From contig NZ_CP023865.1 in assembly GCF_003711105.1 (NCBI RefSeq), positions 4,117,001 to 4,181,000 on the forward strand: DNA of 64,000 nt, read 5' to 3'. Of this stretch, positions 12,064-19,767 are shown piece after piece. The translations under genes were made by a program, and so were the position numbers. Within the stretch, counting starts at the first letter, position 1; the number at the start of each line of letters is the position of its first letter. This DNA is from Actinoplanes teichomyceticus ATCC 31121. GTDB taxonomy: Bacteria > Actinomycetota > Actinomycetes > Mycobacteriales > Micromonosporaceae. Below the pieces are notes generated by a model that was given only the letters and a program-made list of their open reading frames with translations, ran no database searches and was not told where the DNA came from.

Positions 12064-13296
12064 ATGTCCCGACGAGATCTGGTCGCGGTTCTTGCCGCAC
12101 TGGTGCTGGCCACCGCGATGCTCACCGGCGTGCTCGGCCCGACCGCCGCCGCGGCGACGACCGCCGGGTGCGCCAAGGCGCCGACCCTGACCAGCGGCAG
12201 CCACACCATCCGCAGCGGCGGGCAGAACCGCACCTACATCCTGCGGATCCCGGACGGCTACGACCGCAACCGCCCGTACAGGTTGATGTTCGCCTTCCAC
12301 TGGTTGAACGGAACCGCCAACGACGTGGCGACCGGTGGCGCCGCCGGCGCCACCTGGGCCTACTACGGACAGCAGCGGCTGTCGAACAACAGCGCGATCC
12401 TGGTCGCGCCGCAGGGCATCGACAACGGCTGGGCGAACACCGGCGGCCGCGACCTCACCCTGGTCGACGACCTCACCGCGCTGATCGAGGGCGATCTGTG
12501 CGTCGACACCACCCAGCTGTTCGCCCTCGGCTGGAGTTACGGCGGCGCGATGAGCTACGCCGTCGCCTGCGCCCGCCCCACCGTCTTCCGCGCGGTCGCG
12601 GTGCTCTCCGGAGCCAACCTCAGCGGCTGCGCCGGGGGCACCCACCCGGTCGCCTACCTGGGCATCCACGGCACCCACGACAGCGTCCTGGACATCTCGC
12701 TGGGACGCACCCTGCGCGACACGTTCGTGCGCAACAACGGCTGCGCCGCGCAGAACCCGCCGGAACCGGCCCGCGGCAGCCTGGCCCACGTCGTGACCGC
12801 CTACACCGGCTGCCGGGCCGGCTACCCGGTGGTCTGGGCCGCGTTCGACGGAGACCACACCCCGGAGCCGGTGGACGGAACGACCGCCACGAGCGGCGCC
12901 CGGACGTGGACCGGCGGCGAGATCTGGAAGTTCTTCTCCCAGCTGCCCGGTACGGCCACACCGTCCACACCGCCCACCACGCCCAGCGGCGCGCCGGGCG
13001 CCTGCGCCACCGCCTACCGTGTCGTCAACAGCTGGCCGGGCGGGTTCCAGGCGGAGGTCACCGTGTCGAACACCGGCACGGCGGCCACCAGGGGCTGGCG
13101 GGTGAGCTGGACGCTGCCCGCCGGGCAGTCGATCAGCCAGGTCTGGAACGGCTCGCTGAGCACCGCCGGCGGCGCCGCCACGGTCACCGACGCCGGCTAC
13201 AACGGATCGGTGGCCCCCGGCGCCGGCACCACCTTCGGCCTGATCGCCACCGGCAGCCCGGCCACCACCCCGGCGCTCACCTGCACCGTCAGCTGA
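12064..13296 (+). CDS. Secreted CE1/PHB-depolymerase-like feruloyl esterase with C-terminal CBM2
   Basis: 410 residues; ATG at 12064 with AGGAAGGGAG upstream. Signal peptide about 1-31; alpha/beta-hydrolase domain about 36-300 of the LpqC/CE1 type: oxyanion stretch FAFHWLNGTAND, nucleophile Ser158 in GWSYGG, catalytic His in the DGDHTPEP segment near residue 279. Pro/Thr linker, then CBM2 about 310-410 (WPGGFQAEVTVSNTG ... NAGYNGSV-like). Such enzymes release ferulic acid cross-links from arabinoxylan. Co-directional with and 60 nt after the GH10-CBM2 xylanase; a 12-bp hairpin right after the stop ends the unit. Substrate (feruloyl vs acetyl) is inferred from family and context. Confidence 0.9.
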   Translation: MSRRDLVAVLAALVLATAMLTGVLGPTAAAATTAGCAKAPTLTSGSHTIRSGGQNRTYILRIPDGYDRNRPYRLMFAFHWLNGTANDVATGGAAGATWAYYGQQRLSNNSAILVAPQGIDNGWANTGGRDLTLVDDLTALIEGDLCVDTTQLFALGWSYGGAMSYAVACARPTVFRAVAVLSGANLSGCAGGTHPVAYLGIHGTHDSVLDISLGRTLRDTFVRNNGCAAQNPPEPARGSLAHVVTAYTGCRAGYPVVWAAFDGDHTPEPVDGTTATSGARTWTGGEIWKFFSQLPGTATPSTPPTTPSGAPGACATAYRVVNSWPGGFQAEVTVSNTGTAATRGWRVSWTLPAGQSISQVWNGSLSTAGGAATVTDAGYNGSVAPGAGTTFGLIATGSPATTPALTCTVS

Positions 13297-13297
13297 T

Positions 13298-13324
13298 CGG
13301 TCGGCCCGCGGCGCGGGCTGACCG
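13298..13324 (+). terminator. Hairpin after the feruloyl esterase gene
   Basis: 12-bp stem (13298-13309 with 13313-13324, one G-U wobble) and a 3-nt loop, beginning 2 nt after the stop codon. Confidence 0.8.
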
Positions 13325-13370
13325 GCCGGCCCGGCGACCCGTCCGGGTCCCCGAGGTCACACCCCGGGGA

Positions 13371-13570
13371 TCCGGACGTCCACGCCGGCGGCCATGCTGC
13401 CGGCGATCGGCGCGGCGTACAGGACGATTCGATCACGGCGATCCGGGTGGTGGCCGGTGGTGAGGCGCTGCTCGATCCGGCGGTGACCACCCGGGCGGCG
13501 TTCGCCGGGCGGCCGGGCCCGGTGCCGCCGCCCGCAGGCGGTGGTCTACGCGTACGCATCCGGCCCGGTC
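13371..13570 (+). pseudogene. Remnant of a NarL/LuxR-family response regulator
   Basis: Plus-strand frame 1 from 13371 reads DPDVHAGG and then, from 13423, DDSITAIRVVAGGEALLDPA, which matches the receiver end and linker of NarL-type regulators (usually AIRVVAAGEALLDPxVTRRLI). From 13535, in another frame, it reads QAVVYAYASGPVR, matching the usual C-terminal end of the same family (QAVVFAYESGLV). The whole helix-turn-helix between the two is missing. So this looks like a gene destroyed by an internal deletion and frameshift. No start codon, no intact domain. Confidence 0.5.
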
Positions 13571-13620
13571 CGCGGGCCGATCCGCGACGGCCGGCACGGC
13601 GCCGGCCATCCGGTCCCGGC

Positions 13621-14889
13621 TCACCGCGCGGCGGCGAACACGTCGGCGGCGCCGCCCGGTCCCCGCGAGGTGAAGGCGACCTGCCGGCCGTCCGCGCTGA
13701 TCGCCGGGCGGTCGTCGAAGCCCTCGCCGGGGGCGGTGACCGCGGTGGTCCGGCCGGCACGCATGTCGCGCACGAACACGTCCCGGTCGGTGGCGGGGTC
13801 GCCGGGCGTCAGGTTCGTCGCGTCCGAGTCGAACGCGACGTACCGGCCGTCCGCGCTGATCGACGCGGCGAAGGACGAGCCGTCCGCCTGGTCTCCGGCG
13901 CCGGACACGCTGACCCGGGTGGTGACGCCGGCCCGCAGGTCGCGCCGGAAGACGTCGGAACGCCCGTTGGTGTCGCCCGGCACCAGATCCGACGCCGTGC
14001 TCTCGTAGACGGCGTACCGGCCGTCGGCACTGATCGCCACGCCGTGGCTCTCGGTCTGCGGGGCGGTCTGGGCGCCGGAGCCGGACACGTCGACCCGGGT
14101 GGTGACGCGGGCGAGCCGGTCGCGGACGAACACGTCCAGGGCGCCGTTGGAGTCTCCCGGCACCAGGTTGGACGCGTACGAGCTGAACCCGACGTAGTGT
14201 CCGTCCGCGCTGATCGCGACGTCCACACTGAAGCTGTCGGCCTGGCCGGCGCCGGCCACGGACTCCCGGGTGGTGACCTCGGTCAGGCGGTCGTGGACGA
14301 AGACGTCCGTGGTCGCGTTGGTGTCGCCGGGCACCAGGTTCGTCGCGTCGGACAGGAAGGCGACGTACCGCCCGCTCCGGCTGATCGCGGGCTGGACGCT
14401 GCGGGCGTCGGCCTGCGCCCCGGCCCCGGACCGCGAGATCCGGGAGGTACGCCCGGTGGACCGGTCCAGCACGAAGACGTCCGAGGACTCGTTGGTGTCG
14501 CCGGCCACCACGTCGGAGGCGACCGAGTCGAACGCGACGTACCGGCCGTCGGCGCTGAGCGACGGCTGGCCGCTGGCGCCGTTGGCCTCCCCGCCGGCCG
14601 CGGACCGGCTCACCCGGCTGGTCGTGCCGGTGCGCCGGTCGCGCAGGAACACGTCGGCGGCGACGTTGAAGTCGTCGGGCACCAGGTCGTTGGCTTCGGA
14701 CTCGAAAGCCACGTAGCGGCCGTCCGCGCTGATCGCCGGCCGGTCACTCGGGCCGCCGCCCGGCCCGCCGGTGCGCGACACACTGATCAGTTCCGGGCGG
14801 TCCGGCAGCGCGGCGGCGGGACCGGCGCCCGCCGTCACGGCCGCCGTCACGGCGACGGCCAGCAGCCCCGTGGTTCGACGAACGCGCAT
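13621..14889 (-). CDS. Secreted TolB/PD40-type beta-propeller protein
   Basis: 422 residues; ATG at 14889 with AGAGGGTG upstream. Signal peptide about 1-28 (AGAGPAAA). The rest is seven or so repeats of about 55 residues, each with a SADGRYVAFxS strand and a DLVPGDTN-x-DVFVRDR strand, the PD40 pattern of TolB-like propellers. No enzyme motif, no lipobox and no sorting signal, so it is probably a released or wall-associated binding protein. The same architecture recurs at 39802-41082. Lies 3' of the decayed response regulator, transcribed toward it. Function unknown. Confidence 0.85.
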   Translation of the reverse strand: MRVRRTTGLLAVAVTAAVTAGAGPAAALPDRPELISVSRTGGPGGGPSDRPAISADGRYVAFESEANDLVPDDFNVAADVFLRDRRTGTTSRVSRSAAGGEANGASGQPSLSADGRYVAFDSVASDVVAGDTNESSDVFVLDRSTGRTSRISRSGAGAQADARSVQPAISRSGRYVAFLSDATNLVPGDTNATTDVFVHDRLTEVTTRESVAGAGQADSFSVDVAISADGHYVGFSSYASNLVPGDSNGALDVFVRDRLARVTTRVDVSGSGAQTAPQTESHGVAISADGRYAVYESTASDLVPGDTNGRSDVFRRDLRAGVTTRVSVSGAGDQADGSSFAASISADGRYVAFDSDATNLTPGDPATDRDVFVRDMRAGRTTAVTAPGEGFDDRPAISADGRQVAFTSRGPGGAADVFAAAR

Positions 14890-15053
14890 GTCACACCCTC
14901 TTCGTCTCCGCTGCCGACTCCTGACGGCCACCGTGGACGCCGAGCCCAGTATCCACCCACCGGTGTGACCCAGGGCACAGCCGAACGACCGATGACCGGC
15001 CCCGTGCGGTTCCGCCATGAGGCGGCCGGCCAGCGGCGGGCCGGCCGGGAGCG

Positions 15054-15458
15054 TCAGTCACGCAGGGCGGCGGTCAGGTCGATCTCGACGAGCTGGCCGT
15101 GGTAGCCCAGCGCCGCCACCCCCACCAGGGTGCTGGCCGTGCCGAACGCCGGGGCCAGCGGCGAGGCGTTGACCTGCTCCCAGACCGCCGAGAGGACGTC
15201 GCTGTCCGGGCTGACCACGTAGATCACCGACCGCACCACGTCGCCGGGCGTGGCCCCGGCCGCGGCCAGCACGGCCAGGCAGTTGGCGATCACCTGGGCG
15301 GTCTGTGCCGCGTAGTCGCCGTGCTCGCCGACCACCCGGCCGGACAGATCGAGCGGGCACTGCCCGGCCAGGTGCGCCAGCCGCCCCGCCTCGGAGATGG
15401 TCACATGGCTGTAGCCGGCCGTCGGGTGCACCGTGTCCGGACTGAACCTGGTAATCAC
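15054..15458 (-). CDS. RidA/YjgF-family enamine/imine deaminase
   Basis: 134 residues, the usual family length, starting GTG at 15458. No ribosome site; a CACAAT box lies 6 nt upstream, so the mRNA is probably leaderless. Family features: opening FSPDTVHPTAGYSHVTIS, substrate-binding GQCPLDLSG, the Arg-containing VVRSVIYVVSP strand and a C-terminal LVEIDLTA with the conserved acidic position. RidA proteins hydrolyse reactive 2-aminoacrylate-type intermediates in the cytoplasm. Not obviously linked to neighbours. Confidence 0.88.
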   Translation of the reverse strand: MITRFSPDTVHPTAGYSHVTISEAGRLAHLAGQCPLDLSGRVVGEHGDYAAQTAQVIANCLAVLAAAGATPGDVVRSVIYVVSPDSDVLSAVWEQVNASPLAPAFGTASTLVGVAALGYHGQLVEIDLTAALRD

Positions 15459-15663
15459 CGGCCCATTGTGGACACCGTGCCCGGTGCGGGCCAGCCGATT
15501 ACATCGCCCCGGTGCGAGCGGTGGCCCGCCCGGTCGTACCGGCACGGGGTGGGTTCTCGCCGGGCGCCGGCCCCGCGCGACCGACGGGTGATTGTGGCCG
15601 GTGGCCCCACTCGATATGTATGGGGACGGCATCCGGCCGCGTACCCGCGACGAAGGAGTCACC

Positions 15664-16137
15664 ATGCCCCAGACCACCGGCGACGACGCCTCGGCCGACG
15701 GCGGAGCGGACCGCTGGCGCGGATTCGCCGCGGTCGTCGTCGCGGTCGCGCTGCTGCTCGGGTTCGCCGTACTGCTGATCTTCCTGGTCGGCAAGGCCGG
15801 CACCGCCGCCGACGGCGCCTGGTCGCGCTACGTCTACCTGTTCGGGGCGATGGAGGCGCTGGTCTTCACCGCGATCGGCTGGCTGTTCGGGCGCGAGGTG
15901 AACCGGCAGGCCGTGCAGAGCGCGGAGGCCCGCGCCGAGCAGGCCGCCGCCCGGACCGAGGAGGCCACCGTCCGGGCCGCGGAACAGCGGGCGAACGGGC
16001 GTGCGCTGCGCGCCGCGGTGGAGACCCGGGCGGCCGCCGCGCCCGGTGTCGAGGAGCGCGGCCTCACCGGCGGCGGCGCCGGCCGGGAGCTGCGCGAGCT
16101 CGCCGCCCTGGCGAAGGCGCTGTTCCCGGACAGATGA
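15664..16137 (+). CDS. Two-span membrane protein with coiled-coil tail, unknown function
   Basis: 157 residues; ATG at 15664 behind GAAGGAGTC. Two transmembrane segments (about 20-43 and 58-76, FAAVVVAVALLLGFAVLLIF and LVFTAIGWLFGREV) are followed by an Ala/Glu/Arg-rich heptad region (about 80-125, EARAEQAAARTEEATVRAA) and a tail ending LAKALFPDR. No recognised family motif. A hairpin-type membrane anchor with a cytoplasmic coiled coil is all the sequence supports. Confidence 0.75.
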   Translation: MPQTTGDDASADGGADRWRGFAAVVVAVALLLGFAVLLIFLVGKAGTAADGAWSRYVYLFGAMEALVFTAIGWLFGREVNRQAVQSAEARAEQAAARTEEATVRAAEQRANGRALRAAVETRAAAAPGVEERGLTGGGAGRELRELAALAKALFPDR

Positions 16138-16239
16138 ACCGGTTGCGTTCCGCCGTCGTGGTCGCCGATCCACCCCGGCCGGGCACGGCCCGGTCCCGCC
16201 GGGGCCTCGCGCTGCTGGTGGCGGATGTGACGGCGCTGG

Positions 16240-16902
16240 TCACGGCACCAGGGGGCCGGGGAGAACGGCGCGGGCTCTGCCGGCGTCACCGGCCAGCCGG
16301 GTCCAGGGCAGCCGGTTCCAGAGGGCCAGCAGCAGCTCCGGCGCGGTGCCGCGCAGCGCGGCGACCGGCTCGCCCGGTCCGATCGTCCACGACGTGCCGA
16401 GGTCGGTGGCGGTGAACCGGACCGCCGCCGCCGGCGCCGGCATCCGGCCCAGGCGCACCTGTCGCGGCACGAACACCTCGACCACCTCCGCCACCCCGTC
16501 GGCGCACTGCACCGCGTCGAGCTCGTCCGGGACGCCCAGCGCCCGCTGCGCGTCCCACCGGTGCACCAGCGTCTCCAGCCAGCGGCGGCGCCGCCAGAAT
16601 CCGACGGTGCGCGGCGGCGCGAACGTCCACGCCCCGGTCGCCGGGTCCACCGCCAGCGTCTCGGCCAGCAGCCGGGAGGTGGCGGCGAACCAGGCGACGA
16701 TGTCGGCCGGCGCCGGTGGCGGCTCGTGCGCGCCGTGCCGTTCCCGGACCGCCGCGACGACCCACAGGTTGCCCTGCCCGACGTGCTCGGCAAGGTCGCG
16801 CAGCGTCCACCGGCCGCAGTGCCCGACCGGCGCGGTCAGATCACCGCTCAGGCGTTCCTGGAACGCGGCCAGCTCGTGGCGCAGAAGTGTCAGATAGTCC
16901 AG
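16240..16902 (-). CDS. TIGR03083-type (mycothiol-dependent maleylpyruvate isomerase-like) protein, start unclear
   Basis: About 220 residues. The family pattern is clear: an opening LDYLTLLRHELAAFQ, the CGRWTLRDLAEHVGQGN motif (metal/thiol-binding DinB-like helix bundle), WRRRRWLETLVHRWD, and a C-terminal SCP2-like beta domain (FTATDLGTSWTIGPGEPVA). Such proteins use mycothiol or handle small electrophiles. The start is a problem: no ATG, GTG or TTG lies in frame close to residue 1; CTG at 16902 would match homologues, while the nearby ATG (16904-16906) is out of frame by one base. Either a rare CTG start or a one-base indel. A TAGAGT -10-like box lies just upstream. Confidence 0.7.
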   Translation of the reverse strand: MDYLTLLRHELAAFQERLSGDLTAPVGHCGRWTLRDLAEHVGQGNLWVVAAVRERHGAHEPPPAPADIVAWFAATSRLLAETLAVDPATGAWTFAPPRTVGFWRRRRWLETLVHRWDAQRALGVPDELDAVQCADGVAEVVEVFVPRQVRLGRMPAPAAAVRFTATDLGTSWTIGPGEPVAALRGTAPELLLALWNRLPWTRLAGDAGRARAVLPGPLVP

Positions 16903-17149
16903 CCCATGAGCCGGGACTCTACCCCGGGCCGATGTCCGGCGGTGCCCCGGCCGCGGCGCAGCCGGACCATCGAGATCCCTCCGTGGCGATCCACCACCGG
17001 CGGGTTCTGTCCGGTACGCCGGGCGAGTTGCCGAAGCGGCCTGCGCGACACGCCCGAGCCAGGTATGACTCAGGTGGTATGTGTGCGCCCGTCCGCCACA
17101 CACGCACACTCATAGCTGTCTATACAGCCCGGTGGATCGGAGCGTCCCC

Positions 17150-18316
17150 ATGCCCGTACCGCGACCTTCCCGGCGTGTCCTGACGCTGACCGGCCCCGCC
17201 CTCGCCGGGCTGCTCGCCCTGCTCTTCGCCCTGGCGTCGGCGCCGGCCACGGCGGCCGCCCCGCTCACCGTCGCGCAGGCGATCGCGGGTCAGACCGGCA
17301 CCGGCACGGTCACCGGATACATCGTCGGCGAGCCGACGGCCGCCGACACGGTGCGCTCCAGCGGGTTCACCGGCGACACCGCGCTGGCGATCGCCGACAG
17401 CCGCGGCGAGACCAGCACCGGCCGGATGCTGTACGTCCAGGTCACCAGCGCGTACCGGGCGAGCTTCGGGCTGCTCGGCAATCCGTCGCTGATCGGCCGG
17501 CCGCTCACCGTGACCGGAACGCTGACCGCCTACTTCACCCACCCCGGGCTGAAGTCACCGACCGCGATGGCGCTCGGCGCCACCAGCGCTCCGACCGCCA
17601 CCGTGACGCCGACCGCGTCCGGCGGCACCGACGGCTACTACGCCGCGGCGCTGGGCAAGTCCGGGGAGAACCTGAAGACCGCCCTCCACAAGATCATCTC
17701 GACCGGGACGACCCGGCTGTCGTACGACGCGGTCTGGACGGCGCTCAAGGTCACCGACCAGGACCCGGCGAACCCGTCCCACGTGATCCTGCTGTACTCC
17801 GGGATCAGCCGGGCCAAGTCGCGCAGCGGCGGGGACAGCGGCGACTGGAACCGCGAGCACGTGTGGGCCAAGTCGCACGGTGACCTCGGCACCGCCGCCG
17901 GCCCCGGCACCGACCTGCACCACCTGCGCCCGGAGGACGTCACGGTCAACGCCGTACGCGACAACAAGGATTTCGACAGGGGCGGCAGCGCGGTCTCCGG
18001 CGCCCCGGGCAACTACACCGACGCCGACTCGTGGGAGCCGCGCAACGCGGTCAAGGGCGACGTGGCCCGCATGATCTTCTACATGGCGGTGCGGTACGAG
18101 GGCGCGGACGGCTGGCCCGACCTGGAGGTCAACGACTCGGTCGCGAACGGCAGCAAGCCGTACCTCGGGCGACTGTCGGTGCTCTTGCAGTGGAACACGC
18201 TGGACCCGCCGGACGCCTTCGAGAAGAACCGCAACCAGGTGATCTACAGCTCGTACCAGCACAACCGGAACCCGTTCATCGACCACCCGGAGTGGGTCGG
18301 CTCCATCTTCGCCTGA
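17150..18316 (+). CDS. Secreted endonuclease I (EndA/NucM-type) with N-terminal OB-like domain
   Basis: 388 residues; ATG at 17150 with GGAG upstream. Signal peptide about 1-36 (SAPATAAA); a beta domain about 38-145 (VAQAIAGQTGTGTVTGYIVG, of the kind found in YhcR-like extracellular nucleases); endonuclease I domain about 160-388 with WNREHVWAKSHGD and DLHHLRPED, containing the His and acidic residues of the His-Me finger site, plus the DAFEKNRNQVIYSSYQHNRNPF block. Degrades extracellular DNA or RNA non-specifically. The promoter region (16903-17149) contains CTGTCTATACAG just before the start. Followed by a low-complexity repeat tract. Confidence 0.93.
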   Translation: MPVPRPSRRVLTLTGPALAGLLALLFALASAPATAAAPLTVAQAIAGQTGTGTVTGYIVGEPTAADTVRSSGFTGDTALAIADSRGETSTGRMLYVQVTSAYRASFGLLGNPSLIGRPLTVTGTLTAYFTHPGLKSPTAMALGATSAPTATVTPTASGGTDGYYAAALGKSGENLKTALHKIISTGTTRLSYDAVWTALKVTDQDPANPSHVILLYSGISRAKSRSGGDSGDWNREHVWAKSHGDLGTAAGPGTDLHHLRPEDVTVNAVRDNKDFDRGGSAVSGAPGNYTDADSWEPRNAVKGDVARMIFYMAVRYEGADGWPDLEVNDSVANGSKPYLGRLSVLLQWNTLDPPDAFEKNRNQVIYSSYQHNRNPFIDHPEWVGSIFA

Positions 18317-18373
18317 CCGCCACCGAGCGCCCGTCCCCGCGGGTTCCCCATCGCCCGCCGCCCGGCCGCCGCC

Positions 18374-18471
18374 GGGCGGCAGGCGGGCGGCAGGCGGCGG
18401 GCGGCAGGCGACCGGCAGCAGGCGACCGGCAGCAGGCGGCAGGCGGCAGGCGGCAGGCGGCGCTCCGGAAG
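18374..18471. repeat. Low-complexity GGCAGGC-type tandem repeats
   Basis: About 100 nt of nearly pure GGCAGGCG and ACCGGCAGCAGGCG units between the nuclease and methyltransferase genes. At least four GGCAGGC copies run in direct succession at 18436-18461, and two 14-mers at 18410-18437 are identical. Looks like slippage-driven expansion; no spacer structure. Confidence 0.8.
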
Positions 18472-18550
18472 AACCGCGGGGCGGCGGGCGCCGAACGCGG
18501 CAGGGGCGCGGGGCGGCGGGGTGGTCGCCGCGGTCGTCTCCGCGTACGCG

Positions 18551-19282
18551 TCAGCGGGTGAACACGGCGCGCCAGCGCAGCCGCAGCCGGGACCCGGCGG
18601 CGGGGATCCGCTCGACCGTCACGGGGCGCAGGCCGCGGCCGGCGAAGGCGTCGATCTCGGCGCGGGTCAGCGGCCACGGCGGGCCCTCCCCCGGCGTGTC
18701 GGTGGCCGCGGCGGCGAGCACGAGCAGCGTCCCGCCCGCCGCGACGAACTCGCCCACCGCGCCGATCGCCCGGGCCCGGATCCCGGCCGGCAGCGCCTGG
18801 ACGTTGTTGCTCTCCAGCACGAGGTCGAACGCCCGGCGCCAGGCCGGTGGCGGGTCCAGCAGGTCGGCGACCCGGTAGTCGACCGGCGAGCCGGGGTGCC
18901 GTTCGCGGGCCAGGGCGATCGCGGTCTCGGCGATGTCGAAGGCGGTCACCGTGTACCCGAGCGTGGCGAGGTGCTCGGCGTCGCGGCCGGGGCCGCAACC
19001 GACCACCAGCGCGCGCCTCCCCTCGCCCGGCGGCAACCCGAACTCCCGCAGGTGGACGCTGGCCGCGGGCGCGTCCCAGGGCACCACCGCGTGGCCGTCC
19101 CGGGCCTGCGCGTAGAGCCGCTCGAACCATCCGGTCGGGTCGCCGGCGGCCAGCGACGCGGCGGCGAACCGCCGGGTGTCGGCGGGCCCGGGCGGCAGCG
19201 CGGCGTCACCGGGACCACCGCCCGGCCGCGGCACCGCGTCGGCGGGGTCCGGCAGCGGCGCGGCGTGGCCGCAAACGGTCAC
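18551..19282 (-). CDS. Class I SAM-dependent methyltransferase (TPMT/TehB-like)
   Basis: 243 residues; GTG at 19282 overlaps the deformylase stop by 4 nt (GTGA). Rossmann SAM fold: motif I ALVVGCGPGRDAEHLA, acidic motif II TVTAFDIAE, then FDLVLESNNVQALPAG and a C-terminal RLRLRWRAVFTR. The N-terminal GWFERLYAQARDGHAVVPWD resembles thiopurine/tellurite-type small-molecule methyltransferases. Third gene of a tightly coupled operon with a P-loop protein and a deformylase; the substrate cannot be read from sequence. Confidence 0.88.
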   Translation of the reverse strand: MTVCGHAAPLPDPADAVPRPGGGPGDAALPPGPADTRRFAAASLAAGDPTGWFERLYAQARDGHAVVPWDAPAASVHLREFGLPPGEGRRALVVGCGPGRDAEHLATLGYTVTAFDIAETAIALARERHPGSPVDYRVADLLDPPPAWRRAFDLVLESNNVQALPAGIRARAIGAVGEFVAAGGTLLVLAAAATDTPGEGPPWPLTRAEIDAFAGRGLRPVTVERIPAAGSRLRLRWRAVFTR

Positions 19283-19767
19283 CGGGGGACCACCCGGCGC
19301 AGCTCGCGCAGCGCCTGCCGGCGGACGTCGCCGGTGAGCGTGTCGATGTAGAGCCGGCCGTCCAGGTGGTCGGTCTCGTGCTGCAACGCCCGGGCCAGGA
19401 ACCCGGTGCCGTGGATGACGACGGGTTCGCCGTGCTGGTCGAAGCCGCGCGCGGTGACCGACATGGCCCGCTTCGTGGCATAGCCGAGGCCGGGCAGGGA
19501 CAGGCAGCCCTCGTCGTCCTGCTGCTCACCCTCGTGATCGGACAGCACCGGGTTGACCAGGTGTCCGACCTGGCCGGCCACGTTGTAGGAGAAGACCCGC
19601 AGGCTCACCCCGATCTGCGGGCCGGCCACCCCGGCGCGGCCCGGCTCGCGGACGGTGTCCTTTAGGTCCCGCACGATCTCGCGCAGGGCGGCGTCGAAGT
19701 CGGCGACCGGGTCGGCGGGCGTGCGCAGGACCGGGTCACCGTAGAGCCGGATCGGCCTCACTGTCAT
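19279..19767 (-). CDS. def: Peptide deformylase
   Basis: 162 residues. All three deformylase motifs are intact: GVAGPQIG (46-53), EGCLSLPG with metal ligand Cys88, and QHETDHLDG with ligands His130 and His134 and catalytic Glu131. Removes the formyl group from nascent N-terminal Met. It is short at both ends compared with the housekeeping actinobacterial enzymes and may be a second copy. Start ATG 19767 overlaps the upstream P-loop gene by 4 nt; the methyltransferase gene overlaps its stop by 4 nt. Confidence 0.95.
   Translation of the reverse strand: MTVRPIRLYGDPVLRTPADPVADFDAALREIVRDLKDTVREPGRAGVAGPQIGVSLRVFSYNVAGQVGHLVNPVLSDHEGEQQDDEGCLSLPGLGYATKRAMSVTARGFDQHGEPVVIHGTGFLARALQHETDHLDGRLYIDTLTGDVRRQALRELRRVVPR

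Larger units (their letters stand above)
13297..13620. other. Intergenic region with terminator and decayed response-regulator remnant
   Basis: 324 nt. It starts with the terminator of the xylanase-esterase unit (13298-13324) and continues with fragments of a LuxR-type response regulator (13371-13570). No intact gene. Confidence 0.6.

Noticed and set aside
17081..17149. Upstream ATG extending the secreted nuclease
   Set aside because: It would place His/Thr-rich residues before the signal peptide; ATG 17150 has the ribosome site and a normal signal sequence.
18374..18471. Regular GGCAGGC repeats as a possible CRISPR array
   Set aside because: Units are 7-14 nt and contiguous, without unique spacers; no cas genes in the window.
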